Source: Nocardiopsis mwathae (GTDB taxonomy: Bacteria; Actinomycetota; Actinomycetes; Streptosporangiales; Streptosporangiaceae). From it: DNA of 64,000 bases. Every line of letters begins with the position of its first letter. Within the stretch, counting starts at the first letter, position 1. The stretch is taken from assembly GCF_014201195.1 (NCBI RefSeq), contig NZ_JACHDS010000001.1, forward strand, positions 930,001-994,000. The letters run 5' to 3'. This document shows, piece after piece, positions 43,147 through 52,284 of the stretch. Under the pieces are notes generated by a model that was not told the DNA's origin, did not search any database, and saw nothing but the letters and a program-made list of their open reading frames with translations. The position numbers and the translations under genes were made by a program.

Positions 43147-44736
43147 TCAGTGGGTGTGCGCCCAGCCGGGGACGCCGGGGCGCTGCTGCCAGGGGCGGGG
43201 TCCCTGTAGGGGGCGGTACTCCACTCCGGCGGCGTCCAGGCGGGCGAGGTGGGTGCGCAGGCGGGGGAGGAACCCGGCGTAGTCGCGGTCCGGTGCGGAC
43301 CACACCACCTCGGCGAAGGCCGCGAGCCGGGGAAAGGCCATGAAGTCGACCGTGCGCGGCGAGTCCATGTTCTCGGTCCAGACGTTGGCCTGCGCGCCCA
43401 GCACCCGCCCGGCGTCGGGCGTGGCGGCCAGTTCCGACGGGACCGGCTCGGCGGTGTACACGTCGGCCAGCGTCAGCACGGTACCCACGGGGATCGGCTC
43501 GGTCGGCGCGTCGGACTGGCGGTAGTCCAGGTAGGACGTCCGCGTCGGGCACATCACGACATCGTGCCCGGCACGCGCCGCCGCGATGCCGCCCTCGGTG
43601 CCCCGCCACGACGCCACCGTGGCCCCCGGCGCCAGGCCGCCCTCCAGGATCTCGTCCCAGCCGAGCAGACGGCGGCCGCGCTCGGTGAGATAGGCGTCGA
43701 ACCGCCGGATGAACCAGCTCTGCAGCTCCTCCTCGTCGGCCAGGCCCTCCTCGGCGATGCGCCGCTGGGCGCTCGCGCTCGCTTTCCACGGCCCCTTGGG
43801 GCACTCGTCTCCGCCGACGCAGATGTAGCGGCTCGGGAAGAGGTCGAGGACCTCGTCGAAGACGTGGCGGTAGAAGTCCAGGGTGGCGTCGGTGACGTTG
43901 AGGACGCCCTCGGTGACCCCCCACTCCCGGCCCACCTCGACCGGTTCGCCCTCGCCCAGCTCGGGGTAGGCGGCGATGGCGGCCTGGGAGTGGCCGGGGA
44001 TGTCGATCTCGGGGACCACGGTGATGTGCCGGTCGGCGGCGTAGGCCACGATCTCCCGGATGTCGTCCTGGGTGTAGAAGCCGCCGTGGGGGCGGCCGTC
44101 GAAGACGGTCGGGCGGCCGAACCCGACCTGCGTCTCCCGGCGCCACGCGCCGACCTCGGTCAGCCGCGGATAGCGCCGGATCTCGATGCGCCAGCCCTGG
44201 TCGTCGGTGAGGTGCAGGTGCAGCACGTTGAGCTTGTGCATCGCCAGCAGGTCGATGAAGCGCAGCACGTCGTGCTTGGGCAGGAAGTGCCGGGCGACGT
44301 CGAGCATGCAGCCGCGCCAGCCGAACCGCGGCCCGTCGGTGACGTGCGCGGTCGGCAGGACCCAGGAACCGGCGCCCGCGGTGGCGGCGCGGCGGTAGGC
44401 GGCCGGGGGCAGCAGCTGGCGCAGGGTCTGGGCGCCGTAGAACACCCCGGCGGGGTCGTGCCCGACGATCCGGGCGCCCGCCTCGTCGATGTCCAGCCGG
44501 TATCCCTCGGGGTCGAGCCCGGCCCCGGGGTCCACACGCAGGCCGATCTCCGCATCGCCGGGGTCTCCGGGGGGCAGCGGCAGCCCGGTCGCCGCGCCGA
44601 GCTCGGCGCGCAGCCAGGTTTCCGTGCCGCGGGAGGCGGCGTCGGAGCCGATACGGGTGGCCGTGGTGAGCTCCGGTCCGGGGCGGGGGTCGGCGGTGAG
44701 GTCGGTGGGCCGGGGCACGAGCGCGAGATCGGGCAC
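43147..44736 (-). CDS. Beta-N-acetylhexosaminidase (GH20)
   Basis: About 529 residues from the GTG at 44736, which has GGAAGG 9 bases upstream; upstream ATGs in frame have poorer sites. An N-terminal GH20b domain (about 1-130) leads to the catalytic barrel: FGWRGCMLDVARHFLPKHDV, KLNVLHLHLTDDQGWRIEIR, VVPEIDIPGHSQAAIAAYPE and YICVGGDECPKGPW, where the adjacent Asp-Glu is the catalytic pair. It removes terminal N-acetylhexosamine from chitin or wall glycans. No signal peptide is evident, so it may be cytoplasmic. Confidence 0.93.
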   Translation of the reverse strand: MPDLALVPRPTDLTADPRPGPELTTATRIGSDAASRGTETWLRAELGAATGLPLPPGDPGDAEIGLRVDPGAGLDPEGYRLDIDEAGARIVGHDPAGVFYGAQTLRQLLPPAAYRRAATAGAGSWVLPTAHVTDGPRFGWRGCMLDVARHFLPKHDVLRFIDLLAMHKLNVLHLHLTDDQGWRIEIRRYPRLTEVGAWRRETQVGFGRPTVFDGRPHGGFYTQDDIREIVAYAADRHITVVPEIDIPGHSQAAIAAYPELGEGEPVEVGREWGVTEGVLNVTDATLDFYRHVFDEVLDLFPSRYICVGGDECPKGPWKASASAQRRIAEEGLADEEELQSWFIRRFDAYLTERGRRLLGWDEILEGGLAPGATVASWRGTEGGIAAARAGHDVVMCPTRTSYLDYRQSDAPTEPIPVGTVLTLADVYTAEPVPSELAATPDAGRVLGAQANVWTENMDSPRTVDFMAFPRLAAFAEVVWSAPDRDYAGFLPRLRTHLARLDAAGVEYRPLQGPRPWQQRPGVPGWAHTH

Positions 44737-44835
44737 GGGGGAGTCCCTTCCGCTGGGAACCATGGGCGGAGCCATGCTGCCACGCGGCACGGGAAAAGGA
44801 CACGGGATTTCGGCCGGCGGTGGCGGCGGCCGGGC

Positions 44836-46719
44836 TCAGCGGATCGGGACGCCGATGCGGCCCTCGTCCGGCGCCGCCCCGCGGGACGCCAGCCACTCGC
44901 CCGAAAGTAGCAGGGCGATCGTGTAGAGGTTCCATACCTGGCCGGGCCGAGGCGTGGGGTCCTGGGTCAGGATCCGCTCCGTCGCCGCCCGATCGACCAG
45001 CCGGAACAGCTCCGGGGTGTCGAGGATGCGCTCGCGCATCGGCGCAACGTAGTCGGGGCCCGGCCGCCGCCGCCAGTCGAAGCCGCCGACCGTCGAGGCG
45101 GCGCGCAGCACCGGGCGCCGCCGCCGGGCACGGCGGTGCAGCGGGTTGAGCACGCGCCGGTGGTCGAACCGCCACGGGTGGTCGGCGACGGGCATGCGGG
45201 CCAGGGGCGGGGCCAACCGCTCCAGCAGGCGCAGGACGAGCTCTTCGGACCAGCGCCAGCGGGGGGAGAGGCGGTGCACCGCACCGAGCACCCGGTGGTC
45301 CAGGAACGGGTGGTAGTAGCGGTAGCCGCAGAGGGTCGCGGTGCGCGACCCGGTCAGCCAGCGGCCGGTGCGGTACCGGAGGTAGAGGTGGTCCAGGGCG
45401 AGCGCGGGGTCGTCGGCGTAGGCCGTGCGGAAGGATTCGAACAGCGCCTCTCCGTCGGCCTCGGCCTCGGGCGTCATCATCGGGGACTGCGCCAGCGTGA
45501 TGGTGCGCAGCCGGTCGATGAGCGCGGGATGGGAGAGGTCGGCCTGGTCCTTGAGCCAGCCGCCGCGCAGCGCCTCACCGCCGGAGCCCGACAGCCGGGC
45601 CTCCGGGACGAAGGCGTGCGGGGCGATGACGTCCTCGAAGGCCGAGTTCATCCCCTCGGTCATCCGCAGCAGCCGCAGCGTGCGCGGGCGCGGATGCTCG
45701 GCCAGGACGAACGCCGGATCGGCCGCCTGCTCCGGCGGGATCCGGGGCCGCAGCACCCGATGGTCGCCGACCCCCAGGGCGGCGCAGATCCGCCTGGCCA
45801 GCACCACGTCGGGGTGGTCGTCGACGCCGCGGGTGGTGGCCCGGAAGCCGATGCCGGCGGCGTGCAGTGCGGCGGCGATCACCCGGCTGTCCCGGCCGCC
45901 GGTGAGCGACAGCGACACGCCCTCGGGGTGTCGGCGTACCGGTTCCACCGCGGCGACCAGGGCATCGGCCAGCTCGTCGACGGTCCGCGCGCGCCGCCTG
46001 CGGCCGGGGCGCGCGGGTTCGGGGGTCGGCAGGTCGCGGCTGATCACCTGGGCCTTGCCGTCGCGGACCTCCAGCGCGGCCCGTTCACCGAGTGCGCGAA
46101 TCCCGGCGAAGGGGGTGTCGTCGGTGATGTAGAAGCCGTGGCGGACGAGGGCCTGCATCGGCGGAACGTCGTAGACGGGCGCGGGCGGGAGGGGGGCTCC
46201 CTCGCCGTTCTCGGCGGCGCGCAGGACCAGGTGGGCGAGCAGGGCACGGTTGGCCGCCACGTGCAGGCCGCCGCCCTCACCGTGGTAGACGGGGTCGGTC
46301 CTGCTGATGGACGTGACCGCGTCGAACCCGTGCGGGAGGGCGCGGAAGACGCCGAAGGCGCCGCCGGTGCGGTCCAGGAGCGGGCCGATTCCGGTGGTCG
46401 TGCGCAGCGCTTCGAGGTCGCCGGGGTCGGCCAGGTATCCGGTGTGGCCCAGCACTCCGCCGGTCCCGCCGGGGGTGGCGGCGCGGGCCGCGCCGGCGAG
46501 GTCGGTCAGCGGTTCCGGGAGGTCGGGGTGCTCGGGCTCGTTGGTCCAGCAGAGCAGCGCGGCGGTGCCGTCGGGCGAGGTCCAGGCGCGGTGGCGCAGG
46601 CTCGCCTCGGGTACGGGGAGGGCGAGGTCGGCCAGGATGCGGGCCGCGGCCGTCACGTGCCGGGGGATCGGTGCCCGTTCGCGGGGGGCCGCCGCGGCGA
46701 GCGCGAGGTAGAAGCGCAT
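44836..46719 (-). CDS. Asparagine-synthase-like ATP-dependent amide-forming protein lacking the glutaminase cysteine
   Basis: 627 residues. The C-terminal half is an asparagine-synthase domain with a PP-loop (SLSLTGGRDSRVIAAALH, about 269-286) in which SGGxDS reads TGGRDS, and YHPFLDHRVLGAVHRLSPRW. The N-terminal half resembles the Ntn amidotransferase domain (GGAFGVFRALPHG, YHGEGGGLHVAANRALLAHL) but starts MRFYLALAA with no Cys at position 2, so it should not use glutamine. Such proteins adenylate carboxylates and form amides or macrocycles. There is no peptide precursor visible nearby. ATG start at 46719; an inverted repeat lies upstream at 46777-46800. Confidence 0.85.
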   Translation of the reverse strand: MRFYLALAAAAPRERAPIPRHVTAAARILADLALPVPEASLRHRAWTSPDGTAALLCWTNEPEHPDLPEPLTDLAGAARAATPGGTGGVLGHTGYLADPGDLEALRTTTGIGPLLDRTGGAFGVFRALPHGFDAVTSISRTDPVYHGEGGGLHVAANRALLAHLVLRAAENGEGAPLPPAPVYDVPPMQALVRHGFYITDDTPFAGIRALGERAALEVRDGKAQVISRDLPTPEPARPGRRRRARTVDELADALVAAVEPVRRHPEGVSLSLTGGRDSRVIAAALHAAGIGFRATTRGVDDHPDVVLARRICAALGVGDHRVLRPRIPPEQAADPAFVLAEHPRPRTLRLLRMTEGMNSAFEDVIAPHAFVPEARLSGSGGEALRGGWLKDQADLSHPALIDRLRTITLAQSPMMTPEAEADGEALFESFRTAYADDPALALDHLYLRYRTGRWLTGSRTATLCGYRYYHPFLDHRVLGAVHRLSPRWRWSEELVLRLLERLAPPLARMPVADHPWRFDHRRVLNPLHRRARRRRPVLRAASTVGGFDWRRRPGPDYVAPMRERILDTPELFRLVDRAATERILTQDPTPRPGQVWNLYTIALLLSGEWLASRGAAPDEGRIGVPIR

Positions 46720-46776
46720 GGTGCGTGCCTCCGTTCGTCGGCGAAGGTGCGTGGTACCTCACCAGATGTCCGGATC

Positions 46777-46800
46777 GGTGTGTGTACACCAGCACACACC
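46777..46800. promoter_or_regulatory. Inverted repeat upstream of the asparagine-synthase-like gene
   Basis: GGTGTGTG-tacaccag-CACACACC has 8-bp perfect arms with an 8-base spacer, 58 bases upstream of the gene start. Given the neighbouring Lrp-family gene it is a candidate operator; it could also be a hairpin at the end of that gene's transcript. Confidence 0.5.
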
Positions 46801-46895
46801 ACGAAGCGGAGCGCGGTCGCCGCGACACGGCGGCACGGGCGAGATCATCACCGGACGTCGCCGAGTGTTCACCGGGGTGTCACGAAGAACGGCCA

Positions 46896-47804
46896 CTATC
46901 GGCCAACCGGTGGGGCGCCGTCCTGTCCCAGGGGCGGCTTCACGTCGTCGAGGTGGATCCAGGTCTCGGTCACCTGCACGCCGGGCAGGGCCCGCAGGCG
47001 CTCGTAGACGGTGTGCAGGGTGGACACGGACTCGGCCGCCACCGTGCCCATCAGGTCGGAGTGGCCCAGGCAGCGGGTGAGGAAGCGGGTGTGCTCCCAG
47101 GAGGACAGCTCCTTGACCGCCTCGCCGCCGTCGGAGGCCAGGCGTAGCGCGAACCCGCCCTGCCGGACCAGGCCGATCGCGGCGGGGTCGAGGAGGGCCG
47201 TCACGCGCAGCACGCGCTCGCGCAGCATCCGCATCACCCGGCCCCGCACCGCGCCGGGGGACAGGCCCACGTGTCCCGCGAGCTCGGCGAACGACAGCCG
47301 GCCGTTGCGTTCCAGCAGGCCGATCAGCGACCGGTCGACCTCGTCGGGCTCGGCGCCGGGGGGCTGGGCGGCGGCGAGGACGGGGTCCTTGACCACGTGG
47401 GTGTAGACCGTGGTGTCGATCTCGCGGACGCCGGGCAGCGAGCGGATCCGGTCGATGACGCCGCTGAGTCGGGGCAGGTCGCCGCCTTGGGCCTCGACGG
47501 AGAGCGGGAAGCGGCCGGAGGTCAGCCGAACCGCGCGTACCTCGGGCAGCCGGGCCACCGCCTCGGCGACCGGGGTGGCGCCGCCGCCGACGCGGATCGC
47601 CAGGTGGGCGAGGGTGCCGATGTCGCGCACGGTCGGATGGGCGACGCCGACGATGCGCAGGCTCCCGGAGTCGAGGAGGCGGCGTACCCGCAGCCGGGCG
47701 GCCGCGCGGGACAGCCCGATGCGTCCCGCCAGGGTCTCGAAGGGCAGCCGCCCGTCGACCCGCAGTTCACGCACGATCGCCGCATCGATGGCGTCGAGCT
47801 CCAT
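46896..47804 (-). CDS. Double-length Lrp/AsnC-family regulator
   Basis: 302 residues from the ATG at 47804 (a GTG two codons earlier is possible), twice the usual Lrp size. Two consecutive units are visible. Unit 1 (about 1-145) has AIVRELRVDGRLPFETLAGR with LSRAAARLRVRRLL, then a RAM-like fold. Unit 2 (about 150-300) has SLIGLLERNGRLSFAELAGH with LSPGAVRGRVMRML, then VQVTETWIHL at the end. This internal duplication is known among actinobacterial Lrp proteins. It reads toward the asparagine-synthase-like gene, with 176 bases between, and could control it. Confidence 0.87.
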   Translation of the reverse strand: MELDAIDAAIVRELRVDGRLPFETLAGRIGLSRAAARLRVRRLLDSGSLRIVGVAHPTVRDIGTLAHLAIRVGGGATPVAEAVARLPEVRAVRLTSGRFPLSVEAQGGDLPRLSGVIDRIRSLPGVREIDTTVYTHVVKDPVLAAAQPPGAEPDEVDRSLIGLLERNGRLSFAELAGHVGLSPGAVRGRVMRMLRERVLRVTALLDPAAIGLVRQGGFALRLASDGGEAVKELSSWEHTRFLTRCLGHSDLMGTVAAESVSTLHTVYERLRALPGVQVTETWIHLDDVKPPLGQDGAPPVGR

Positions 47805-47810
47805 CGTCAC

Positions 47811-48395
47811 CTACCTCGTTCGGGGGGATTTCGGCTCATTCTGCCCAATATCGTTTTCGTCCTCTTCTGTGTCGCTGCGCCGTGGACTTGACAATCGGCG
47901 CAGCACTGCTCCGACGTATCCGCTGCCTCATACCCGCGGAGGATTCCCCGATCAGAGCCCTCGGCACCGTCGGCGGCCGCACCCCGCACTCCGGATTCCC
48001 GGTTCATCCACTGTGACGTGGGGGTTTGATGGGGTATGCCGCACCTGTGGCGAGTGAGCGGTGATCGATTCGGGTCGCGCGAAACGCACTCGAAGGTCGG
48101 TCTGCGGCACCGACTTTTGACCAAAGGTTTCCGCGAAGTCCTCGGTCTTCCGGCGGACGCGAAGTGAGGGGCGCGTTATCTACGGTGGGAGTGGTAGCCC
48201 GGGGGCCGCCCCCGGGTACGGAGGAGGGCGGACAGCGGACGCCGCGTCTCGGAGGTGACGGCCACCGGCGGGGGTGGGGTCGGCACCACCGCCATCCGGG
48301 TGGTGACCATATCGCCCGGGTGAGTGGCCTGTCCGTATCGTCCACAACACGGCATGCAGGCGTCGCCTCGGGCGCCCGGACGACCTGAAGGGGGG
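47811..48395. other. Divergent intergenic region with one strong hairpin
   Basis: About 585 bases between the Lrp gene and a rightward transporter gene. No convincing gene is seen. CCCGGGGG-ccg-CCCCCGGG forms a perfect hairpin at 48198-48216. Promoters of both neighbours should lie here, and the DNA around 47820-48160 is less GC-rich than the coding regions. Confidence 0.45.
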
Positions 48396-49427
48396 ATGCG
48401 TCGTGCCGGATCACCGAAGACCGGTCCGCCGACCCCAGGGGACGTGGTCGCCGTGATCTACCTGTCCGTCGCCGTCGCGATCGCCGGAGCCTTCTGCCTG
48501 GCACTCGGGTCCGCCCTGCAGGAGCGCGACGCCGTCCGAGCCCCCGGCCGCGGCGTCGCCCGGGTGGGCTTCCTGGTCCACCTGGCCCAGCGGCCGCGCT
48601 GGCTGATCGGCACGGTGGCGGCGGGAGCGGGAGCGACCCTGCACCTGATCGCGCTGAGCGGCGCCCCGCTGACGATCATCCAGCCGATCGGCGTGACCGG
48701 CCTCCTCTTCGCGATCGTCCTGTCCGCGGCGTTCAACCGGCTGCGGGTGCGCCGCAGCCAGATCGCGGCCGGCGTGGCCGTCATGGTCGGACTGGTCGGC
48801 GTGCTGTGGGTGTTCCCGCACGGGCAGGACGCCCCGGTCATGACCTCCACCACCGCCCTGGTCCTGGCCGGCACCGTGATGGGCGTCGGCCTCCTCATCT
48901 ACCTCTGCGCGCACTGGGTTCCGCCCGGGCTGCGCGCGCTCCTTCTCGCCGGGGCGGGCGGCACCGCGCTGGGCACCACGTCGGGGCTGGCCCGGGTGGT
49001 CGCCTCGCAGACCGTCGCCGACGTCACCGCCGTCTTCAGCCTGCTGACCCTCCTCGCCGTCGCGCTCGCGCTGTTCGGCGGGCTGCTGATGCAGAACGCC
49101 TACCGCACCGGCCACTTCGCCGCCGCCTACGCGATGCTCCTCATCGCCGACCCGATCACCGGGGTCGGCATCGGCGCGGTACTGCTCGGCGAAGGGCTGC
49201 CGGGCACGCCGGCCGCCCAGGTCCTCGCCGTGGTCTTCGCGGCCGTGGCGATCGTCGGGACGGCCGTGCTGGCCCGGGCCAAGACCCGCAACCCCGAAGC
49301 CGTCCGGCGGTTCGGCACCGTCCGCCCCGCGACGCCGTCGACACCATCAGTCCAGGAGAACCCGCATGACGACACAGCCCAGCGACCGTCCCTTCCCCCA
49401 CGCGAGCCCAGCGGGCCGGGACGGTGA
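48396..49427 (+). CDS. DMT-superfamily membrane transporter
   Basis: 343 residues from the ATG at 48396, with GAAGGGGGG just upstream. About nine to ten hydrophobic helices cover residues 17-295, with paired regions such as LSGAPLTIIQPIGVTGLLFA and HFAAAYAMLLIADPITGVGI. This is the drug/metabolite transporter fold (EamA/NIPA-like). The substrate is unknown. The C-terminus (about 300-343) is hydrophilic and its coding DNA overlaps the start of the next gene by 62 bases, so the two are coupled. Confidence 0.83.
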   Translation: MRRAGSPKTGPPTPGDVVAVIYLSVAVAIAGAFCLALGSALQERDAVRAPGRGVARVGFLVHLAQRPRWLIGTVAAGAGATLHLIALSGAPLTIIQPIGVTGLLFAIVLSAAFNRLRVRRSQIAAGVAVMVGLVGVLWVFPHGQDAPVMTSTTALVLAGTVMGVGLLIYLCAHWVPPGLRALLLAGAGGTALGTTSGLARVVASQTVADVTAVFSLLTLLAVALALFGGLLMQNAYRTGHFAAAYAMLLIADPITGVGIGAVLLGEGLPGTPAAQVLAVVFAAVAIVGTAVLARAKTRNPEAVRRFGTVRPATPSTPSVQENPHDDTAQRPSLPPREPSGPGR

Positions 49428-50697
49428 CCCACCGGGCGCACCGGAGGCCCCGCTGCGCATCCTGATCGCCGCCGACACCTACCCGCCCGACGTCAACGGC
49501 GCCGCCTACTTCACCCACCGGCTGGCCACCGGACTCGCCCAGCGGGGGCACGAGGTGCACGTGGTGTGCGCCTCGGACACCGGGCGGCCCGGCACCGGGC
49601 ACGACGCCGGGGTGGTGCTGCACCGGCTGCGCTCCGCACCGCTGATCGTCCACCCGACGATGCGCACGGCCCTGCCGCTCGGCGTCAGCGGGCACGTGGC
49701 CCGCCTGATCGACCGGCTGGCCCCGCACGTCGTGCACGCCCAGAGCCACTTCACGGTGAGCCGCGCCGCGATCCGCCGCGGCCGCCTCTCCGGGACACCG
49801 GTGGTGCTCACCAACCACTTCATGCCGGACAACCTCTTCGCCCACGCGCACATCCCGCAGCGCCTGCACAGCGCCGCCGGGACGCTGGCGTGGCGGGACA
49901 TGATCCGCGTCGCCTACGAGGCCGACTACGTCACCACGCCCACCCGGCGGGCCTCGGGACTCCTGGCCGACAAGGGCTTCACCCGCACGGTGGAGGCGGT
50001 GTCCTGCGGCATCGATCTGGAGCGCTTCCACCCGCGGCCGGGGGAGCGCCGGGCCGCGCGCGACCGGTTCGGCCTGCCCGACCGCGACACCATGGTGTTC
50101 GTCGGCCGCCTGGACGAGGAGAAGCGCATCGACGACCTGATCCGCGCGCTGCCGCGGGTGCACCGTGAACGCGACCTGCAGCTGGCCCTCGCCGGCACCG
50201 GTCAGCGCCAGAGCGCGCTGCGCGACCTCGCGCAGCGGCTCGGAGTGGCCGACCGGGTCCACTTCCTCGGCTTCGTGCCCGACGAGGACCTACCGCTGGT
50301 CTACGTCGCCGCCGACGTGTTCGCCATCGGCAGCGTGGCCGAGTTGCAGAGCATCGCCACCCTGGAGGCCATGTCGACCGGCCTGCCCGTGGTGGCCGCC
50401 GACGCGCTCGCCCTGCCGCACCTGGTCGACGAGGGCCGCAACGGCTACCTCTACCCGCCGGGCGACACCGCGGCACTGGCCGACCGGCTGCTCGACGTGC
50501 TCGCCCCCGGCGACCGGCGCACCGCCATGGGCACGGCCAGCCGGGAGATCGCCCGCACCCACGACCACCGCCGGTCCCTGGACCGCTTCGAGGAGATCTA
50601 CGCCGGTATCCGGCCCCGACCGGTCCCGCGCGGTGCGCGCCGCTTCTCCGTCATCGGCCTGACCGAGGTGCGGTGCCGCCAGGGCGTGGCCGCCTGA
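49366..50697 (+). CDS. GT4-family glycosyltransferase
   Basis: 443 residues. AGGAG lies 7 bases before the ATG at 49366, inside the previous gene. The N-terminal Rossmann fold has RILIAADTYPPDVNGAAYFT and LAPHVVHAQSHFTVSRAAIR. The C-terminal fold has MVFVGRLDEEKRIDDLIRAL and the EX7E motif in VAELQSIATLEAMSTGLPVV. These retaining enzymes transfer mannose or glucose from nucleotide sugars to lipid or glycan acceptors at the membrane face. Coupling to a DMT transporter suggests a shared glycolipid or export task. Confidence 0.9.
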   Translation: MTTQPSDRPFPHASPAGRDGDPPGAPEAPLRILIAADTYPPDVNGAAYFTHRLATGLAQRGHEVHVVCASDTGRPGTGHDAGVVLHRLRSAPLIVHPTMRTALPLGVSGHVARLIDRLAPHVVHAQSHFTVSRAAIRRGRLSGTPVVLTNHFMPDNLFAHAHIPQRLHSAAGTLAWRDMIRVAYEADYVTTPTRRASGLLADKGFTRTVEAVSCGIDLERFHPRPGERRAARDRFGLPDRDTMVFVGRLDEEKRIDDLIRALPRVHRERDLQLALAGTGQRQSALRDLAQRLGVADRVHFLGFVPDEDLPLVYVAADVFAIGSVAELQSIATLEAMSTGLPVVAADALALPHLVDEGRNGYLYPPGDTAALADRLLDVLAPGDRRTAMGTASREIARTHDHRRSLDRFEEIYAGIRPRPVPRGARRFSVIGLTEVRCRQGVAA

Positions 50698-50808
50698 GTT
50701 CCGGTCGGGAATTCGGGCGGTGCCGCAAACTCGGGCATAGACCGATTCATCCCCGAATACACCGCTACTTTCCGTGGTTTTTGCATCACGTTTCGATGCC
50801 GACCCCCC

Positions 50809-51153
50809 GTGGTGGGATACACACCTAGTGTGTGGTTCGTGGGGGCAGGCCGAGCGGGCGGGGACATCGAATCGGTCGCCGCTCGGCTTCGCAGCGCCGA
50901 GCTCAAGGCCCAGGAGCACGAAGCCGACATGGCCGTCTTCGAGCGTGACCACACCGCCCTCGACGCGCGCGTCAAGCGGCTCGAAAGCGAGCTGGAGGAC
51001 CTGCGCCACCGGCGCATCGAGGCCTACGCGCGCTGGTGGAACACCCGCGAGGACCGCGACCGCTCCCTGCACATCGCCCGTCGGCTGCGGCGCCGGCTGG
51101 AACGGGCCCGGCGCCGCCGACTGCGTGCCGTCGGGGGCTACGCCGAGGGGTGA
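50809..51153 (+). CDS. Small coiled-coil protein, hypothetical
   Basis: Up to 114 residues from a GTG at 50809; a GTG at 50830 is also possible, and neither has a clear ribosome-binding site. From about residue 22 the protein is a continuous charged heptad-like helix (VAARLRSAELKAQEHEADMA, LDARVKRLESELEDLRHRR) ending in an Arg-rich stretch (RRLRRRLERARRRRLRAV). The basic tail could bind nucleic acid. Its end overlaps the end of the convergent LysR gene by 16 bases. The family is not recognised, and the gene may not be real. Confidence 0.5.
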   Translation: MVGYTPSVWFVGAGRAGGDIESVAARLRSAELKAQEHEADMAVFERDHTALDARVKRLESELEDLRHRRIEAYARWWNTREDRDRSLHIARRLRRRLERARRRRLRAVGGYAEG

Positions 51154-52142
51154 GCTCCTCCGCCGGGCGGTTCGGTGCCCGCCCGCGGGAGCGCCCCACC
51201 CGCCCCCTCGCGCTCCAGGGTGTCGGCCAGCGCCTCGCTGACCTCCCGGGCCGCGGTGAGCAGGGCGCGCAGGGTCACGTCGATGGCCGGGCGCAGCGCG
51301 CTGGAGGCGCGGGTGACCGCGTAGACGTCCCGCGAGGGGGCGTCCTCGGGAAAGCGGCGGTAGGCCAGGCCCCGGCTGCCCGAGGCGAGCGCGAGGGCGG
51401 GCACCGCCGCGATGCCGATGCCCCGCGACACCAGGCTGAGGATGGTGCCCAGGCCCTCGAACTCCCAGGCCGCCGACGGGGCCCCGCCGATCTCGGCCAG
51501 CAGCCGGTCGGTGCCCTGCCGGGAGGGTTCGCCGTGCGGGGCGGCGATCCACGCCTCGTCGCGCAGGGCGCGCAGCTCGACCGGCCGCGCCGGGTCGGCC
51601 AGCGGGTGGTCCTGGGGCAGCGCGAGCACCATGGGGTCGCGCAGCAGGGGCGTGTGGCGCAGCTTGCCCGCGCGGTCGTCGGGGCGCAGCCCGCTCCAGT
51701 CGTCGACCACGGCGATGTCGATCTCCCCGGTGCTCACCTTGTGCGCCCCGGAGCCCTCCATCGCCTGGCGCAGTACCAGCTGCATGCGCTCGTGCCGGCG
51801 CAGGCTCTGGGCCAGCCGCGGGGCGAAGGCGACGGCGGCGGTGGGGAACGCGGTCACCGTGACCCGGCCGCGGGGGGTGTCGGTCTGCGCTGCCAGGGCG
51901 GCTTCCGCGGCCTCCACCATGGCCAGGATCTGCTCCGCCTGTTCTGCGAGGAGTCGTCCGGTATCGGTCAACTCGGCGCTTCGTGCGGTGCGGTCCAATA
52001 AGGACGCCCCGACCTCGCGCTCCAGGGTGGACAGCTGTTGCGAAACTGCTGACGCTGTGTAGTCAAGTGCCTGCGCAGTGGCAGCAATGGTGCCGTGTTC
52101 TGCGAATTCGCGGAGGATCTGCAGGCGGCGGAGATCGAGCAT
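51138..52142 (-). CDS. LysR-family transcriptional regulator
   Basis: 334 residues. The N-terminal winged helix-turn-helix reads MLDLRRLQILREFAEHGTIA and ALDYTASAVSQQLSTLEREV. The effector-binding domain (about 95-300) has GRVTVTAFPTAAVAFAPRLA and GLGTILSLVSRGIGIAAVPA. The last 30 residues are Pro/Gly/Ala-rich. It diverges from the aminotransferase gene at 52285 with 142 bases between starts, the classic arrangement in which LysR controls its neighbour. Confidence 0.92.
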   Translation of the reverse strand: MLDLRRLQILREFAEHGTIAATAQALDYTASAVSQQLSTLEREVGASLLDRTARSAELTDTGRLLAEQAEQILAMVEAAEAALAAQTDTPRGRVTVTAFPTAAVAFAPRLAQSLRRHERMQLVLRQAMEGSGAHKVSTGEIDIAVVDDWSGLRPDDRAGKLRHTPLLRDPMVLALPQDHPLADPARPVELRALRDEAWIAAPHGEPSRQGTDRLLAEIGGAPSAAWEFEGLGTILSLVSRGIGIAAVPALALASGSRGLAYRRFPEDAPSRDVYAVTRASSALRPAIDVTLRALLTAAREVSEALADTLEREGAGGALPRAGTEPPGGGAHPSA

Positions 52143-52284
52143 AAGGTCAGCTTACGCTGGCCATAGAAAAGACTCGCTTGTGGTGATGGAGAGCGGGCGG
52201 CAGGGTGAGACGTGCGGCCGGGTGAACGCATCCGCCGGCCGATTTCCCACAGCCCTCCGGACCCAATGCGGAGTTGATCGCTTC

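Noticed and set aside
44836-46719. A lasso-peptide cluster around the asparagine-synthase-like gene
   Set aside because: No precursor peptide, transglutaminase-like protease or RRE gene is visible nearby; neighbours are a GH20 enzyme and an Lrp regulator.
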